A DNA stretch of 64,000 nt from Achatina immaculata (taxonomy: Eukaryota > Mollusca > Gastropoda > Stylommatophora > Achatinidae), in contig CM019718.1 of assembly GCA_009760885.1 (NCBI GenBank), positions 30,651,530 through 30,715,529 on the forward strand, read 5' to 3'. Below are positions 1 through 13,100 of this stretch, piece by piece (the first letter of the stretch is position 1; each line of letters begins with the position of its first letter). The translations under genes were made by a program, and so were the position numbers. The notes under the pieces were generated by a model. That model did not search any database. It worked only from the letters and a program-made list of their open reading frames with translations, and was not told where the DNA came from.

Positions 1-986
1 CCTGCTGCTGCTGCATCCATTTCCAGATCATCAACGATGTCTTGCAGCCATCTTCGTTTCGGTCTTCCTCTTTTTCTTTTTCCCATTATGTATCCTTCCA
101 ATACGGTCTTCTCTAAATTATCATGACGTTTAATGTGCCCAAAATATTTAAGTTTTCTCTCTTTAATCCTCTTTACTAGCCAGCCTTCTTCAATATTAAG
201 CTCTTGTAGTATAGATATATTTGTTCTTTTCTGTGTCCACGATATTTGGAGAACTCTTCTATAGCATTTACATTCAAAGGCATTTATGTGCTTCTCAGCT
301 GTTTTGTTAAGTGTCCACGTCTCACAGGCATATGTTGCGATGGGAAAGATGCATGCCCTTAAAAATCTTATTTTTGTGGTTCTGTCTGCTCCTCTCCACA
401 GATTCTTTATTTGTTTTACTTTCTGAAGAGCAATAGATGTCCTCCTTTTAATTTCCCGCATTGTATCTCCATTATTAGTTAGTAGTGATCCAAGATATTC
501 AAAACTCTCCACTTCTTCCAGTTTTTCCTCACTGATACATATTTCAGTTGCCTTGTTTGTTTTGTCAGTTGTCATCACTTTAGTTTTCTTTGCATTAAGA
601 TAGAGGTTCTGCTCTTCGCTGTTCTTGCGGACTGACATAATTAGTTTTTCCATTCCTTCTTGTGTTGTGGACAGCAATACTGTGTCATCAGCATATCTAA
701 TCTCTGGAATTTCATAACCTCCAACTGTTATGGCATCGTAATATTCTTTGTCTACATCTTCTCTAACATTCCTCATTATATTTTCAGTATACAAGTTAAA
801 TAAGTAGGGTGACAATATGCACCCCTGACGGACCCCTTGTTTTATGTCAAACCAAGTTGTTTCACCATTTATTCTTACTGCTGCTTGTTGGTCTAAATAC
901 AGCAGTGATGTTAATTGTATCAAATGTGTTGGAAATCCCATTTTTTCCATTATTTCCCATATTTTATATGTTTGATTGTGTACAAC
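1..986 (-). mobile_element. RTE-like LINE fragment (RT and C-terminal part), runs off the left edge
   Basis: The complement reads as the second half of the reverse transcriptase also found at 8513-10230: the YADD-containing palm, then the C-terminal region through the conserved W-TQKR motif. The reading frame is broken. The copy is 5'-truncated near 986 inside the RT and lies in the 3' part of the NOP53 gene, between exon 7 and the C-terminal exons outside the window. A short inverted scrap sits at its 5' end (about 970-986). Confidence 0.85.
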
Positions 987-1015
987 ATATATATATATAA
1001 ACAGAAATTATTTAC

Positions 1016-1126
1016 CTCATTTGGAGCATCCTCTTTAGACGGAAACTTGGCTTCCAGGGCATTGTAGATCTTCTTCTCCTTCTTAATTTTTTTCTCTTCT
1101 CTGATGTGGGCTTGATACAACAAATC
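1016..1126 (-). CDS. NOP53: NOP53 exon 7 (residues 208-244)
   Basis: This exon encodes DLLYQAHIREE followed by a Lys/Glu-rich helix. It continues in frame from the EDHQ motif of exon 6 and has a TTAG acceptor and a GAG/GTAAAT donor. The next exon is not in the window. Confidence 0.85.
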
Positions 1127-4100
1127 CTAAAGTTGAACATTAAAAGATTTATGCATCATTATCTCCTCTTCCACAGCATGCACTCTATTATCATCCTTCT
1201 GTGCACATCTACAGACAATCTCCCACATTATGCCTTCTACTGTTATCCTTTATATGCTTCTATTAACACTTTAAAAACTTCATACACAACAAAAGGAACA
1301 AATCTTGAAAGAACCACAATATAAAAAAAAAATCTTTAAAAATGCCCATGCTTAAACCTCATAAGAAAAACTAACCAAACTATTATCCCACAATTCGATA
1401 CTGTTTATACTAAAAAACTGAACAACTATGAATGACTGCCAAGTTCTCATATGCAACAGCCACTCAGAACTTCTCACTTACAGTACATACCTGATGATCC
1501 TCATACGATGGATTGACAGACGCACCCGGGTGTGGAATAACTGTGGCCATTAAGCTACTACGCTTTTTGTGATAATTCTTTGGAGGCTGAGAACAGAGAG
1601 AGATTTTTTTTAATGAGATAAAACTGTCCTTTCCGTTAAATATAAAAACATTTGCTTTTAGATCATCATTTACCACTCCGATAATCTTCTTCTCTGTAAG
1701 ATCTTAAGAGCTTGATGTTTCCCACAAACTTAATTTTTTCATTATACAATTCATTCCAGTATTTCTTTTATGTCACTTCAACTCTTCTGCCCAGTGAACA
1801 TAAAAAAAAGCTTTGCTCATGTATTTTTTTTAAAAAAAGTGTTTGCCCTACAATGGCTGTTCTCCAGATTTATGAGGTTTCACTCATTTCATTCTTATAT
1901 CTTATATCCTTCCCGTGCCGTTAAACGTCACACAGGGCTCGCAAAGTAGTTCGCCAATTTTTCCTGTCTTCGACGAGTCTTTCAACCTCATCAAAGGATT
2001 TTATGCCTGTTAACTCATTTCATTAAAATGAAAGAGGCTGCTGAAAACTGAGTTACTTTTCCCTCATATAACGAGACAGATCAGCTAACCATACAGTTCA
2101 TTCCAAGCACAAGCTATTAATCTGTTCAGGCCTAGATGATGTTTTCCAGTGTGATCTGATAACAATTTCCTCCCACCTACTCCTAGATTTAGGTAACTGC
2201 TATTCTTATCTTGGATGTAAAAAGCTAACTGCCAATATCAGAATGATGATTAACACATATTAAAATATCACAATACTTCTGCCCCACTAGTCTGTCCCAG
2301 ATACTCTGTCACTGAAACATCATATTATCTGTCCCAGATACTCTGTCACTGAAACATCATATTATCTGTCCCAGATACTTTGCAACTGAAACACCATATT
2401 ATCTGTCCCAGATACTTTGTCACTGAAACACCATATTATCTATCCCAGATACTCTGTCACTGAAACATCATATTATCTGTCCCAGATACTTTGCAACTGA
2501 AACACCATATTATCTGTCCCAGATGCTTTGTCACTGAAACACCATATTATCTGTCCCAGATACTCTGTTACTGAAACACCATTATTTTCTGTTCCAGATA
2601 CTCTGTCACTAACACATCATATTATCAGTCCCAGATACTCTGTCACTAAAACACCAGATTATCTGCATGCAATCAGTACAATATCAAATATGAACTTCCT
2701 TTCAATAGATGAACAGAAAGATTTGATAACTGATGCTATGCTACTAAAAAAGAAACACTTTTGAAAGACACCACTGCTACAAGCAGGGGTTTGCAACTCC
2801 AGTAAAAAAATCTGTGAGATGAGAGTTCGATACCTTGAATGCTGTTTTTCTTGTGCTGTCATCATCTGGAATTACAATATAAAGACAACCAAAGTTTCAA
2901 TGCCAGTAGATAATAAAATGTACGGCTGAAATATTAATTTCTTTTCTGTCATTAACAAATGAAGACTTAAAGATCTATTATGCTGGCATAATCTTCATTA
3001 TCATCAAATTTTCTGTTTATATTTTCTAAACAAAAGACAGATAAACAAAATGAAATTATTTCTATTTTCAAAGTGTTCAGAAAATTTGAAGCAATAAGCA
3101 CACCTGTCCATAGGTCCCCATCCACAACCGGAAGCTGTTTCTTCTGTTCCTTTAGGGCCTTCTTTGTCTCCTTATATTCCCGTTTCTGCTTTTGGGCTGC
3201 GACTCTCACCTGGGACTGTGATCTTGCTCTCAGTCGTTCAAGTATCCTTTTGCTCCTTACTCCACCTTGGAAGTTACCGTGGTCTGGTCTACAGTGTAAA
3301 AAGAACTACAGATAATTTTGTGTACAGGCAAATCTAAGTCATTAAACAGTTACAGGATCTAAGGACTGCAAACGCGCCACAAACAGCCTCTGGCAGTCAA
3401 GTCCAGCTCCTGGCAGAACTGTTTAAACTGACAGGAGAAGGGGCGAGGGCGAATATCTGGCGCCTGAAAACCAGTTACTTAGGGTAGACGAGTGGCACAT
3501 TTGGTAGCTCATCTGCCGCTGTTGGCGAGATCTTCAGCTGCCGTGCGTGGAGCGGTGCTCCTCCCGGCCAATGAAGAAATTTGCAAATGAGGTTGCCGCG
3601 CAGCATCACTGTGGAAAAGGTGGTAGAAAGGATAAAGCGAAGCAAATAGTCAAATCACGGCACCTCTGGTCTGGAGGTTGGCCATGTCCTGAGTGCAGTC
3701 ATATCGGGTGAAATGCATGAACCGGCTTGTCCCAGAGGTTAAGACACTGCTGGCGAGACTCTTCAAATGCCGCGCATGGAGTGAAGCTCCTCCCGGTTAA
3801 GGAAGTAAATGTGGAAAAGAAATAAAGGTTGCGGTGCGGCACCGATGGGAAAAGGTGGTGGAAAGTGAAGTTTAACCGGTATGTCCAGTAGTATCGCTAC
3901 GAGAGCTATACCACGGCACCTATGCTCTAGAGGCCGCCTACGTCCGAAATACACCTACACTGGTGAAATATGCCTAAACCGGCACACACCAGGGGTGGAA
4001 CTTGATGGCTAGACATGTCATGCCACCTCCGCTCTAGAGGTCAGTAACGCCTGATAAACACCCATACTGGTGAATTTTGCCTAAACCGGCTCATACCAGG

Positions 4101-7100
4101 GGTGAATCTTGAAGGCTATGCATGTCACAGTACCTCTGCCCTAGAGGTCGGTCCCGTCCCAAACACGCCCATACTGGGATAATGCCTAAACCGGCTCAAC
4201 CCAGGGGTAGAAGTCACTAGTGGCGAGGATTCGTCCTCCTGGACAAAAGCTCCATCCTGGTCACAACTAGGAAGGGTAGCGGCCACGACCGCAAAATGCT
4301 GAAGTCGGAGACACTGGACCAGGGAAGTCTAGATAGACAACCACCTCTCACCCGGCGGGGATGTTTGCGTATCCTAATCACGCTGAGGTTTTCCGGTGAG
4401 AAAGTCCAACCTTGAACTGGATGGGCAGCCACCTCTCACCCGGCGGTGATACACGGGTATCTCAAAACATGTTGAGGTTTTCCGGTGAGAAAGTCCAATT
4501 CTGGCCTGGGTGGGCTACCGCCTCTCACCCAGCGGGGATGCACTGATATCCTAAACACGTCGAGGTCTTCCGGTGAGAAAGTCCAACCCTAGACTAAACT
4601 GGTGCAATGAAAACCACGGTGTCACGCAATCCCGCTTCCGAGACCCACCAAGAATACAGGCTAAAGCACTGTGATACTCTGAACCCCTTGTGGTCCTTTC
4701 GTGGATCTCGTGTGGTCTATTTTGGACCACACAGGGGACCACGGGACCTAACGAGGACCACAGGCGTGAATTCAGTAGGTTCACAGTGCGGTTTTTGGTG
4801 GTAGAAGTGAACGAAGAAGAAGAAGGTGGTAGAAGTGAACAAAGAAGAAGAAGATTAAACAGTTACAGAACCAGCAGGTTAATGATGTTCAGTGATGGAT
4901 GGAATCAAAGATGACTGTGTTAGAAAGAGACAGCCTTCATCAGGGAATCCAGAGCAATACTTTTCAATGTCTCAGGTCCCAGCCCTCCTTTTTCAAGCCA
5001 TGTTGTCCCTGAAACCTCCCCTATATACTAAATCATCACCCAGAATGGATTTTCACTATTATACATTCTTTTACAGTGGCAGCTACTGAAAATTAAGTAA
5101 TTTATCAAACAAAACAAACGTCCATGCATCCATCCACGTCTGAACAGTGGTCCACTGAGCAGTCACCACCTAGTATGCCTTGCGACATCTTGCAGGGCAG
5201 CATCAAATTCTCTCTGCTTCTCATGGTCTACACCCAGCCTTTGTATTGTGCCTCAGCTGTGGTGCATGTTACTCATTTCTGCTTCTGCAGTTCTCCACCA
5301 GACAGCCTTTGGTTGGTCTCTCTTTATTTTTCATATGGCTGTTTAAGTGATAGTGCTGGAGTCCCTTAGGAGTACATGACTGATACATTTCTAGTGGGTT
5401 TTTCTGCTTTTTCTAACACACATCTTGTTCACACTGGGCAAGTAAAAACAAATGTAGAGATGTTTCATTAAATCCCTACCTATGGTGCCACTGCTGAGAA
5501 TCACTGGTCAAGAGTTTGCCATTTTATTTCATTTTTTTTTTCTGACTCCTGGATTTACCAGTTTTCACTCTTTCTCCCCTCATCAGAGCTGGCTAAGACC
5601 TTACCTTACAAATGTATGTGATAAGTAAACAGCCTGTTGTGAAACTACAGCCTGACAAAAGAATAGGGATCAAGATATTCTAATTGGTGGTGGAGCTTTC
5701 TGAGAAGTCTGGGAATCTCATGTAGCAACTATAATCACTCCCCACTCAACATTTTACACTTGTTACTTCTTCTTCTTCGTTCACTTCTACCATCAAGATC
5801 GCCCTGTGATCCTACTGAACTCCTGTGGTTCTCGTGATAGTCTCATTCAGGATGGAGCCTCAGAGTATCGTGGGGCTTGGGCCTATATTCTCGGTGAGTC
5901 ACAGAAGTGGCATTGCGTGACACTGTGGTTTTCATTGCACCAGTTTAGTCTAGAGTTGGACTTCCTCACTGGAAAACCTTGACGTGGTTTGGATATGAAT
6001 ATATCCCACCGGGTGAGAGGTGGTTGCCTATCTAGACTGCACTGGTCCTGTGTCTCCAACTTCATCAGTTTGTGGTCATGGCTGCTACCTTTCTTGGTGG
6101 TGACCAGGACGGAGCTTTCGTCGAGGAGGATGAATCCCCGCCACTAGTAAGTTTCACCCCTGGGTTAGCCGGTTTAGGTGTATTATCCCAGTAAGGGTGT
6201 ATATAGGACGTGACCAGCCTCTATAGCAGAAGTATCGTAATATAAATAGCCATCAAGTTTCACCCCTGGGTTAAGCCAGTTTACGCATATTGGCCCAGTA
6301 TGGGTGTATATAGGACATGGCCGGCCTCTAGAGCAGATGTGCCATGGTATGAGTAGCCCTCACCGTAAGAATACTGGATATACTGATTAAACTTCACTTA
6401 ATCCTTTCCATCACCTTTTTTCACAGCAGCGCCACGCGGCAACCCTAATCACATTTTTCTTCATTGACCGGGAGGAGTTTCACCCCAAGCACAGCAAATG
6501 AGGAATCTCGCCAGCAGCAGACACTTATTACAAAACCATTTCTAAAACATTAGTTGGCAAGAACTTTTATGTGTTATGCATTTTCTACTGATGAATTAAC
6601 AGCTGTGTATACAGGCATCTCATACTGTGGGCACGTATTCTCTTTTCAGATGCACTTTTCCCAAAATTAGTGTCTCAGGTAACTATTTTGACAGCTGATT
6701 TGAATGGATAGCTCTGGATGTAGGTCTCCAATTTATACTTTTCATGAGAAACCATTTCACTATCAACTGCATTGCATTAATCTCCTATGCAGATATATGT
6801 CTTGAGACTATGCATCAAAAAGCCTCAGTGACATCTAACAAAAACAAAAAAAAATCATGGCAAAGACTTAAATTCTCTATGATCAATAACACAGGTATAA
6901 GCAGACAGGAGCGTATGATTCAATTTTATAAGAAGATGGAAGGAATGGAAAGAAATGGTGATAGAAGATATGAATTGTTATTAAAAATAACAAAAATATT
7001 GTCATATCTACCATTTCCATTCTCTTTTCATATTTTTATAAAACCAGAACTATACACTTCCGTCAACCTCTACTGCCAGTATTTTGAAATCTTTCTTCAT

Positions 7101-10100
7101 CTGAAACATTTTTACAGTAAAACAGCACACTTACACGCGGACTGTCTTACTGTGTGGGTCTGGCCGAAGCAAAGAGTAGCACACTAATGGTTTACTTCGC
7201 CAGCTCTCTTTGCTTCTCTTTGGATCTTCACCTGAAGGAGAGACAGTTCACAACAATTAGAAAAACTATGTTCATGAATCGTTTTCACTAAAAGTTCTTT
7301 TCCTGGGGCCAAGTCTGCGCTCTTAGATCTCTGTAGAAAGCGCATTTTTTGCAGAATGTGACGTGGAGTCTGGAAACCATTTTGGCATGTATAAACTAGA
7401 GTTTGGGTGACCTTCAGTTTGTGTAGATGGGCTTGAGGTCTGCAGTCTCCTGTTTGAAGCTTGAAATTTGTAGTTTGTTGTGCTCTGTTTAGCTTTATAC
7501 TGGGATCACAAGGATATATGCTGCCTGTTCTATATCTCCATGCAGTGTTGTACTTTCCTTTCATGAGCATTTTTGCTTCTTCTAGTGATGCTCTATGGTG
7601 GAACTATTTTTTAGGCAACAAGTACATATGAGTAACTATTTATCTAAAGTGCTATGATACTTGCTGGTAACAGCTTTGAACAGGTAGATCAATAATAACA
7701 AAATCTTAAATACAAACTCACCTTGATCTGTTTTTTGTTTCGTGCCAGTGTCAAGTATAAAGAGACTTTCATTTGTCTTCTCTGCCACCAGACCACTAAG
7801 AAGAAAATTCAAATAGAAAAGATGAATACATTCATTAACAATATCATCTTATGCCATCTCCATATGAAAGGTGGATGTGGTCAGTCAGTCAGTCATTTGC
7901 TTGTCCCTTGTGGAACTTTTGTCTCCCTAACAGCACTTCTGTAGGCCTCTCAGTTGTGAGCAAGATGCCCTGCTGCTGATGCATCCATTTGCAGATCATC
8001 AACAGTGTCTTGCAGCCATCTTCGCCTTGGTCTTCCTCTCTTTATTTTTCCCATTATGTACCCTTCCAAGACAGTCTTCTCTAAATTATCATGTTTAATG
8101 TGTCCAAAATATTTATATTTTCTCTGTCTAATCCTCTTTACTAGCCAGCCTTCTTCAATATTAAGTTCTTTTAGCATGGATATATTTGTTCTTTTTTTTT
8201 TGTGTCCATGATATCTGAAGGACTCTTCTGTAGCATTTACACTCAAAGGCATTTATGGATTTCTCAGCTGTTTTGTTAAGTGTCCAGGTCTCACAGGTAT
8301 ATGTTGCGATGGGAAAGATGCATGATCTTAAAAATCTTATTTTAGTACTTCTGTCTGTTCTCTCCACAGCTTCTTTAGTTGTTTTACTTTTTTGAAGAGT
8401 GACAGATGTCCTCCTTTTAATTTCCCTCATTGTATCTCCATTATTAGTTTGCAATGATCCAAGATATTCAAAACTCTCCACTTCTTTCAATTTTTCCTCA
8501 CTGACACATATTATAAAACAACGTAGAGAAATGAAGACGCAATGGAAAGTGACAAACAACAACAAAGAGAAATATAAAACTTTAACAAAAGAAGTACGAA
8601 GAAACATAAGAAAAGACAAAAAACAATACATACAAGATTGTTGTGAAAGAATAGAAGAACATCAGAAGTGTGGAAGAGATAGTGAAATGTTTAAAGAAAT
8701 GAAGACATTGACGAGAAATGTCACACCTAATGTAAATGTAATTTGTGATGAGATGGGGAATACCTTGACAGAGACAGAGGAAATTCTAGAAAGATGGAAG
8801 GAATATTGCAAAGGAATGTATGAAACAACCGACTGTGGAAACAGAAATCAACAGTGTGAATTATTATTGGAGGAGAAAGAACCTGAACCGACAATAGAAG
8901 AAGTTTTATGGGCAATAAAGAATCTGAAAAATGGTAAATCACCAGGATGTGATGAGATAACAGCTGAATTTATTAAAGCAGGAAGAAAGGAGTGTGCAAC
9001 AATCTATCATGCACTGTGCAAAAAGATATGGCATTCAGGTATTTGGCCAAAAGAATGGAAAAGAACTGTATTCATACCACTGCCAAAAAAGGGTAACCTG
9101 AAATTATGCACAAACTACAGAACTGTTGCCCTGATTAGTCATGCCAGTAAAATTCTGTTAAAAATCATAATGGGTAAACTTCGAAAGAAAATAGAAGAAG
9201 AAGTCAATATGGTCCAAGCTGGTTTCAGGCAAGGAAGAGGATCAAGAGATCATATATTCAATCTAAGATTAATAATAGAGAAATGCAGAGAGTTTAATGT
9301 GAATCTATATTTATCCTTTATAGACTACTCAAAGGCATTTGATTGTGTACAACACCAGAAACTTTGGGAAATAATGGAAAAAATGGGATTTCCAACACAT
9401 TTGATACAATTAACATCACTGCTGTATCTAGACCAACAAGCAGCAGTAAGAATAAATGGTGAAACAACAACCTGGTTTGACATAAAACAAGGGGTCCATC
9501 AGGGGTGCATATTGTCACCTTACTTATTTAACTTGTATACTGAAAATATAATGAGGAATGTTAGAGAAGCTGTAGACAAAGAATATTACGATGCCATAAC
9601 AATTGGAGGTTATGAAATACCAGAGATTAGATATGCTGATGACACAGTGTTACTATCCACAACACAAAAAGGAATGGAAAAACTAATTATGTCAGTCCGT
9701 AAGAACAGCGAAGAGCAGAACCTCTATCTTAATGCGAAGAAAACTAAATTGATGACAACTGACAAAACAAACAAGGCAGCTGAAATACATATCAATGAGG
9801 AAAAATTGGAAGAAGTGGAGGGTTTTGAATATCTTGGATCACTGCTTACTAATAATGGAGATACAATGAGGGAAATTAAAAGGAGGACATCTATTGCTCT
9901 TCAGAAAGTAAAACAAATAAAGAATCTGTGGAGAGGAGCAGACAGAACTACAAAAATAAGATTTTTAAGGTCATGCATCTTTCCCATCGCAACATATGCC
10001 CGTGAGACGTGGACACTTAACAAAACAGCTGAGAAACACATAAATGCCTTTGAATGTAAATGCTACAGAAGAGTTCTCCAAATATCGTGGACACAAAAAA

Positions 10101-13100
10101 GAACACATATATCTATACTACAAGAGCTTAATATTGAAGAAGGCTGGCTAGTAAAGAGGATTAACTTAAATATTTTGGGCACATTAAACGTCATGATAAT
10201 TTAGAGAAGACCATACTGGAAGGATACATAGGTTCTAAGGACTGCAAACGCGCCACAAACAGCCTCTGGCAGTCAAGTCCAGCTCCTGGCCTTCCCGTGG
10301 CAGAACTGTTTAAACTGACAGGAGAAGGGGCGAGGGCGAATATCTGGCGCCTGAAAACCAGTTACTTAGGGTAGATGAGTGGCACGTTTGGTAGCTCATC
10401 TGCCGCTGTTGGCGAGATCTTCAGCTGCCGTGCGTGGAGCGGTGCTCTTCCCGGCCAATGAAGAAATTTGCAAATGAGGTTGCCGCGCAGCATCACTGCG
10501 GAAAAGGTGGTTGAAAGAATAAAGCGGAGCAAAAAGTCAAATCATGGCACCTCTGGTCTGGAGGTCGGTCACGTCCTGAGTGCAATCATATCGGGTGAAA
10601 TGCATGAACCGGCTTGTCCCAGAGGTTAAGTCACTGCTGGCTTGACTTTTCAATGCCGCGCGTAGAGTGAAGCTCCTCACGGTTAAGGAAGTAAATGCGG
10701 AAATAAAGGTTGCTGTGCGGCGCCGATGGGAAAAGGTGGTGGAAAGTGAAGTTTAACCTGGTATGTCCAGTAGTATCGCTACGAGAGCTATACCACGGCA
10801 CCTCTGCTCTAGAGGCCGCCTACGTCCGAAATACACCTACACTGGTGAAATATGCCTAAACCGGCACACACCAGGGGTGGAACTCGATGGCTAGACATGT
10901 CATGCCACCTCCGCTCTAGAGGTCGGTAACGCCTGATAAACACCCATACTGGTGAATTTTGCCTAAACCGGCTCATACCAGGGGTGAATCTTGAAGGCTA
11001 TGACTGTCACAGTACCTCTGCCCTAGAGGTCGGTCCCGTCCCAAACACGCCTATACTGGGAAATGCCTAAACCGGCTCAACCCAGGGGTAGAAGTCACTA
11101 GTGGCGAGGATTCGTCCTCCTGGACAAAAGCTCCATCCTGGTCACAACTAGGAAGGGTAGCGGCCATGACCGCAAAATGCTGAAGTCGGAGACACTGGAC
11201 CAGGGAAGTCTAGATAGGCAACCACCTCTCACCCGGCGGGGATGTCTGCGTATCCTAATCACGCTGAGGTTTTCCGGTGAGAAAGTCCAACCCTGAACTG
11301 GATGGGCAACCACCTCTCACCCGGCGGTGATACACGGGTATCTCAAAACACGTCGAGGTTTTCCGGTGAGAAAGTCCAACTCTGGCCTGGGTGGGCTAAC
11401 GCCTCTCACCCAGCGGGGATGCACTGATATTCCAAACACGTCGAGGTCTTCCGGTGAGAAAGTCCAACCCTAGACCAAACTGGTGCAATGAAAACCATGG
11501 TGTCACGCAATCCCGCTTCTGAGACCCACCAAGAATACAGGCTAAAGCACTCTGATACTCTGAACCCATTGTGGTCCTTTCGTGGAACTCGTGTGGTCTA
11601 TTTTGGACCACACAGGGGACCACGGGACCTAACGAGGACCACATGCGTGAATTCAGTAGGTTCACAGTGCGGTTTTTGGTGGTAGAAGTGAACGAAGAAG
11701 AAGAAGAAGAAGAAGAAGGATACATAATGGGAAAAAGAAAAAGAGGAAGACCAAAACGAAGATGGCTGCAAGAAATCTTTGACAATCTGCAAATGGACGC
11801 AGCAGCAGCAGGCCATCTTGCTCACAACCGAGAGGCCTACAGGACTGCTGTTTGGGAGGCAAAGTTCTGCAAGGGACATGCAAATAAATGAATGAAATGA
11901 ATGATACATATTTCAGCTGCCTTATTTGTTTTGTCAATTGTCATCTGAAATATGTGGTCTCAAGAGAAAAATATATGAGAAGGATGATCAACTGGAATAG
12001 GAACACAAGCAACAGATCTGATAAGAAATACCAAAGATCATACATACTGAAGAAGCATGACTGTCAACACCCAACAAAACAGCAACTAATGTTTACTTTA
12101 AGTATTCTCTCTTCTTCTTCTTCGTTCGCACTGTCTGTCTATATCTGCAGTCCTGTCTCTTGGATAAATTTCACTGTTTTTTGTAACTCATGTATGGAAC
12201 CGTAGAGTTTATCTTCTTTAGTGGTTTCACTGGGCTAGTAATTATTTCTCAGTGTCTCGTAGTTGATGCAGTCCTGGAGGATATGTTCCACGGTTTGGGG
12301 CACCTGGGCACATGTACATAGATTAGTAGTACCAACCTTAAACTTTGTATACATATGACTTCGGAGTCGGCTGTGTCCTGTTCGGAGACGGAAGATGGTG
12401 ACTTGTTCCTTTCTGTTTAGCATGTGATAGTCATCATGTGGTGGTGTTTGTGGCTTCCTGTAGGTTTTTATCATGCTTTTCTTCTGATTATAAGTGATTG
12501 GTATGTCTGGTTGCTCCATTTCAGTGCCCTCTTTGGCCAGTTGGTCAGCTTTCTCATTTCCTGGTATCCCACAGTGGGAGGGAATCCATTGCAAAGTGAC
12601 TCCATGTTGTAAGCCAATTTTTGACAAGGCATCCTTAAGGTCTGGTAGTTTGTTGCACTGAAGAGCCTCCAGTACTGATCTTGCATCTGTGAGAATTACT
12701 ATAGGACATGTATCAATTCTGGAGTCTGATAGTTTTTCAACTGCAGCAATAATTGCCCTAACTTCTGCATCAAAGTTGTTGCAGTATTTACCAGTGGGTA
12801 TGGAAATCTTGTCAATGGTGTTGTTTGGATATTCAATATATGCTCCTGCCCCTCCATTCTTTATGGCATTATGTGCAGATCCATCTGTATACACACGTAT
12901 CCAGGTGTCACATGGATATTTGTCATCTAGAACACTAAGTGTGGCCGTTGATCTTACAAGACTGCTCTGCATCTCACCATTCTGCACACCTTTCACTTCA
13001 GTCTGAATAGTTATTTGTGTATAATCTGCTTCTTTCCATGGTGTATGCTCTGGTACAGATGATAATGGAGTGACTACAGTTGGAAGGTCAGGTATCAGCT

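Larger units (their letters stand above)
1587..2833 (-). other. NOP53 intron 5 with LINE fragment and minisatellite
   Basis: The intron holds a LINE-C fragment and a 37-bp minisatellite (listed separately). No further exon was recognised, although the family alignment suggests a short coding segment could be here. Confidence 0.5.
8513..11902 (+). mobile_element. RTE-like LINE, sense strand, interrupted by NAE1 copy C
   Basis: The copy is 5'-truncated and lacks its endonuclease. It holds the linker, reverse transcriptase and C-terminal region up to 10230, and resumes at 11716-11902 with GKRKRGRPKRRW-coding sequence and an AAATAAATGAATG-type 3' end. NAE1 sits between the two parts. Confidence 0.9.
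7893..11946 (-). mobile_element. Old RTE-like LINE copy (antisense), split by a younger insertion
   Basis: Antisense RTE sequence runs from 7893 to 8512 and resumes at 11903-11946. The 3.4 kb in between (8513-11902) is a sense-strand RTE insertion. The flanks GACACATATT (8503-8512) and GATACATATT (11903-11912) are the target-site duplication of the younger insertion, with one mismatch. The copy is 5'-truncated after the KTNKAAE-equivalent region. Confidence 0.85.

Noticed and set aside
2290..2660. CRISPR-like array of regularly spaced repeats
   Set aside because: The units are contiguous with no unique spacers, and the setting is a eukaryotic intron. It is a minisatellite. The same applies to 32560-33060, 37100-39160, 43120-44060 and 51575-51915.
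4590..4640. Hammerhead-ribozyme-like core in NAE1 (CTGGTG...GAAAAC)
   Set aside because: The CTGATGA and GAAA blocks are imperfect, and no stem II or stem III of the right size can be drawn.
6744..7187. 147-codon plus-strand open frame
   Set aside because: It has no family resemblance and biased composition, and it overlaps NOP53 exon 3 on the other strand. Likely chance.
8399..8530. N-terminal extension of the RTE ORF
   Set aside because: This part is antisense sequence of the older RTE copy and is joined only by the insertion boundary at 8512.
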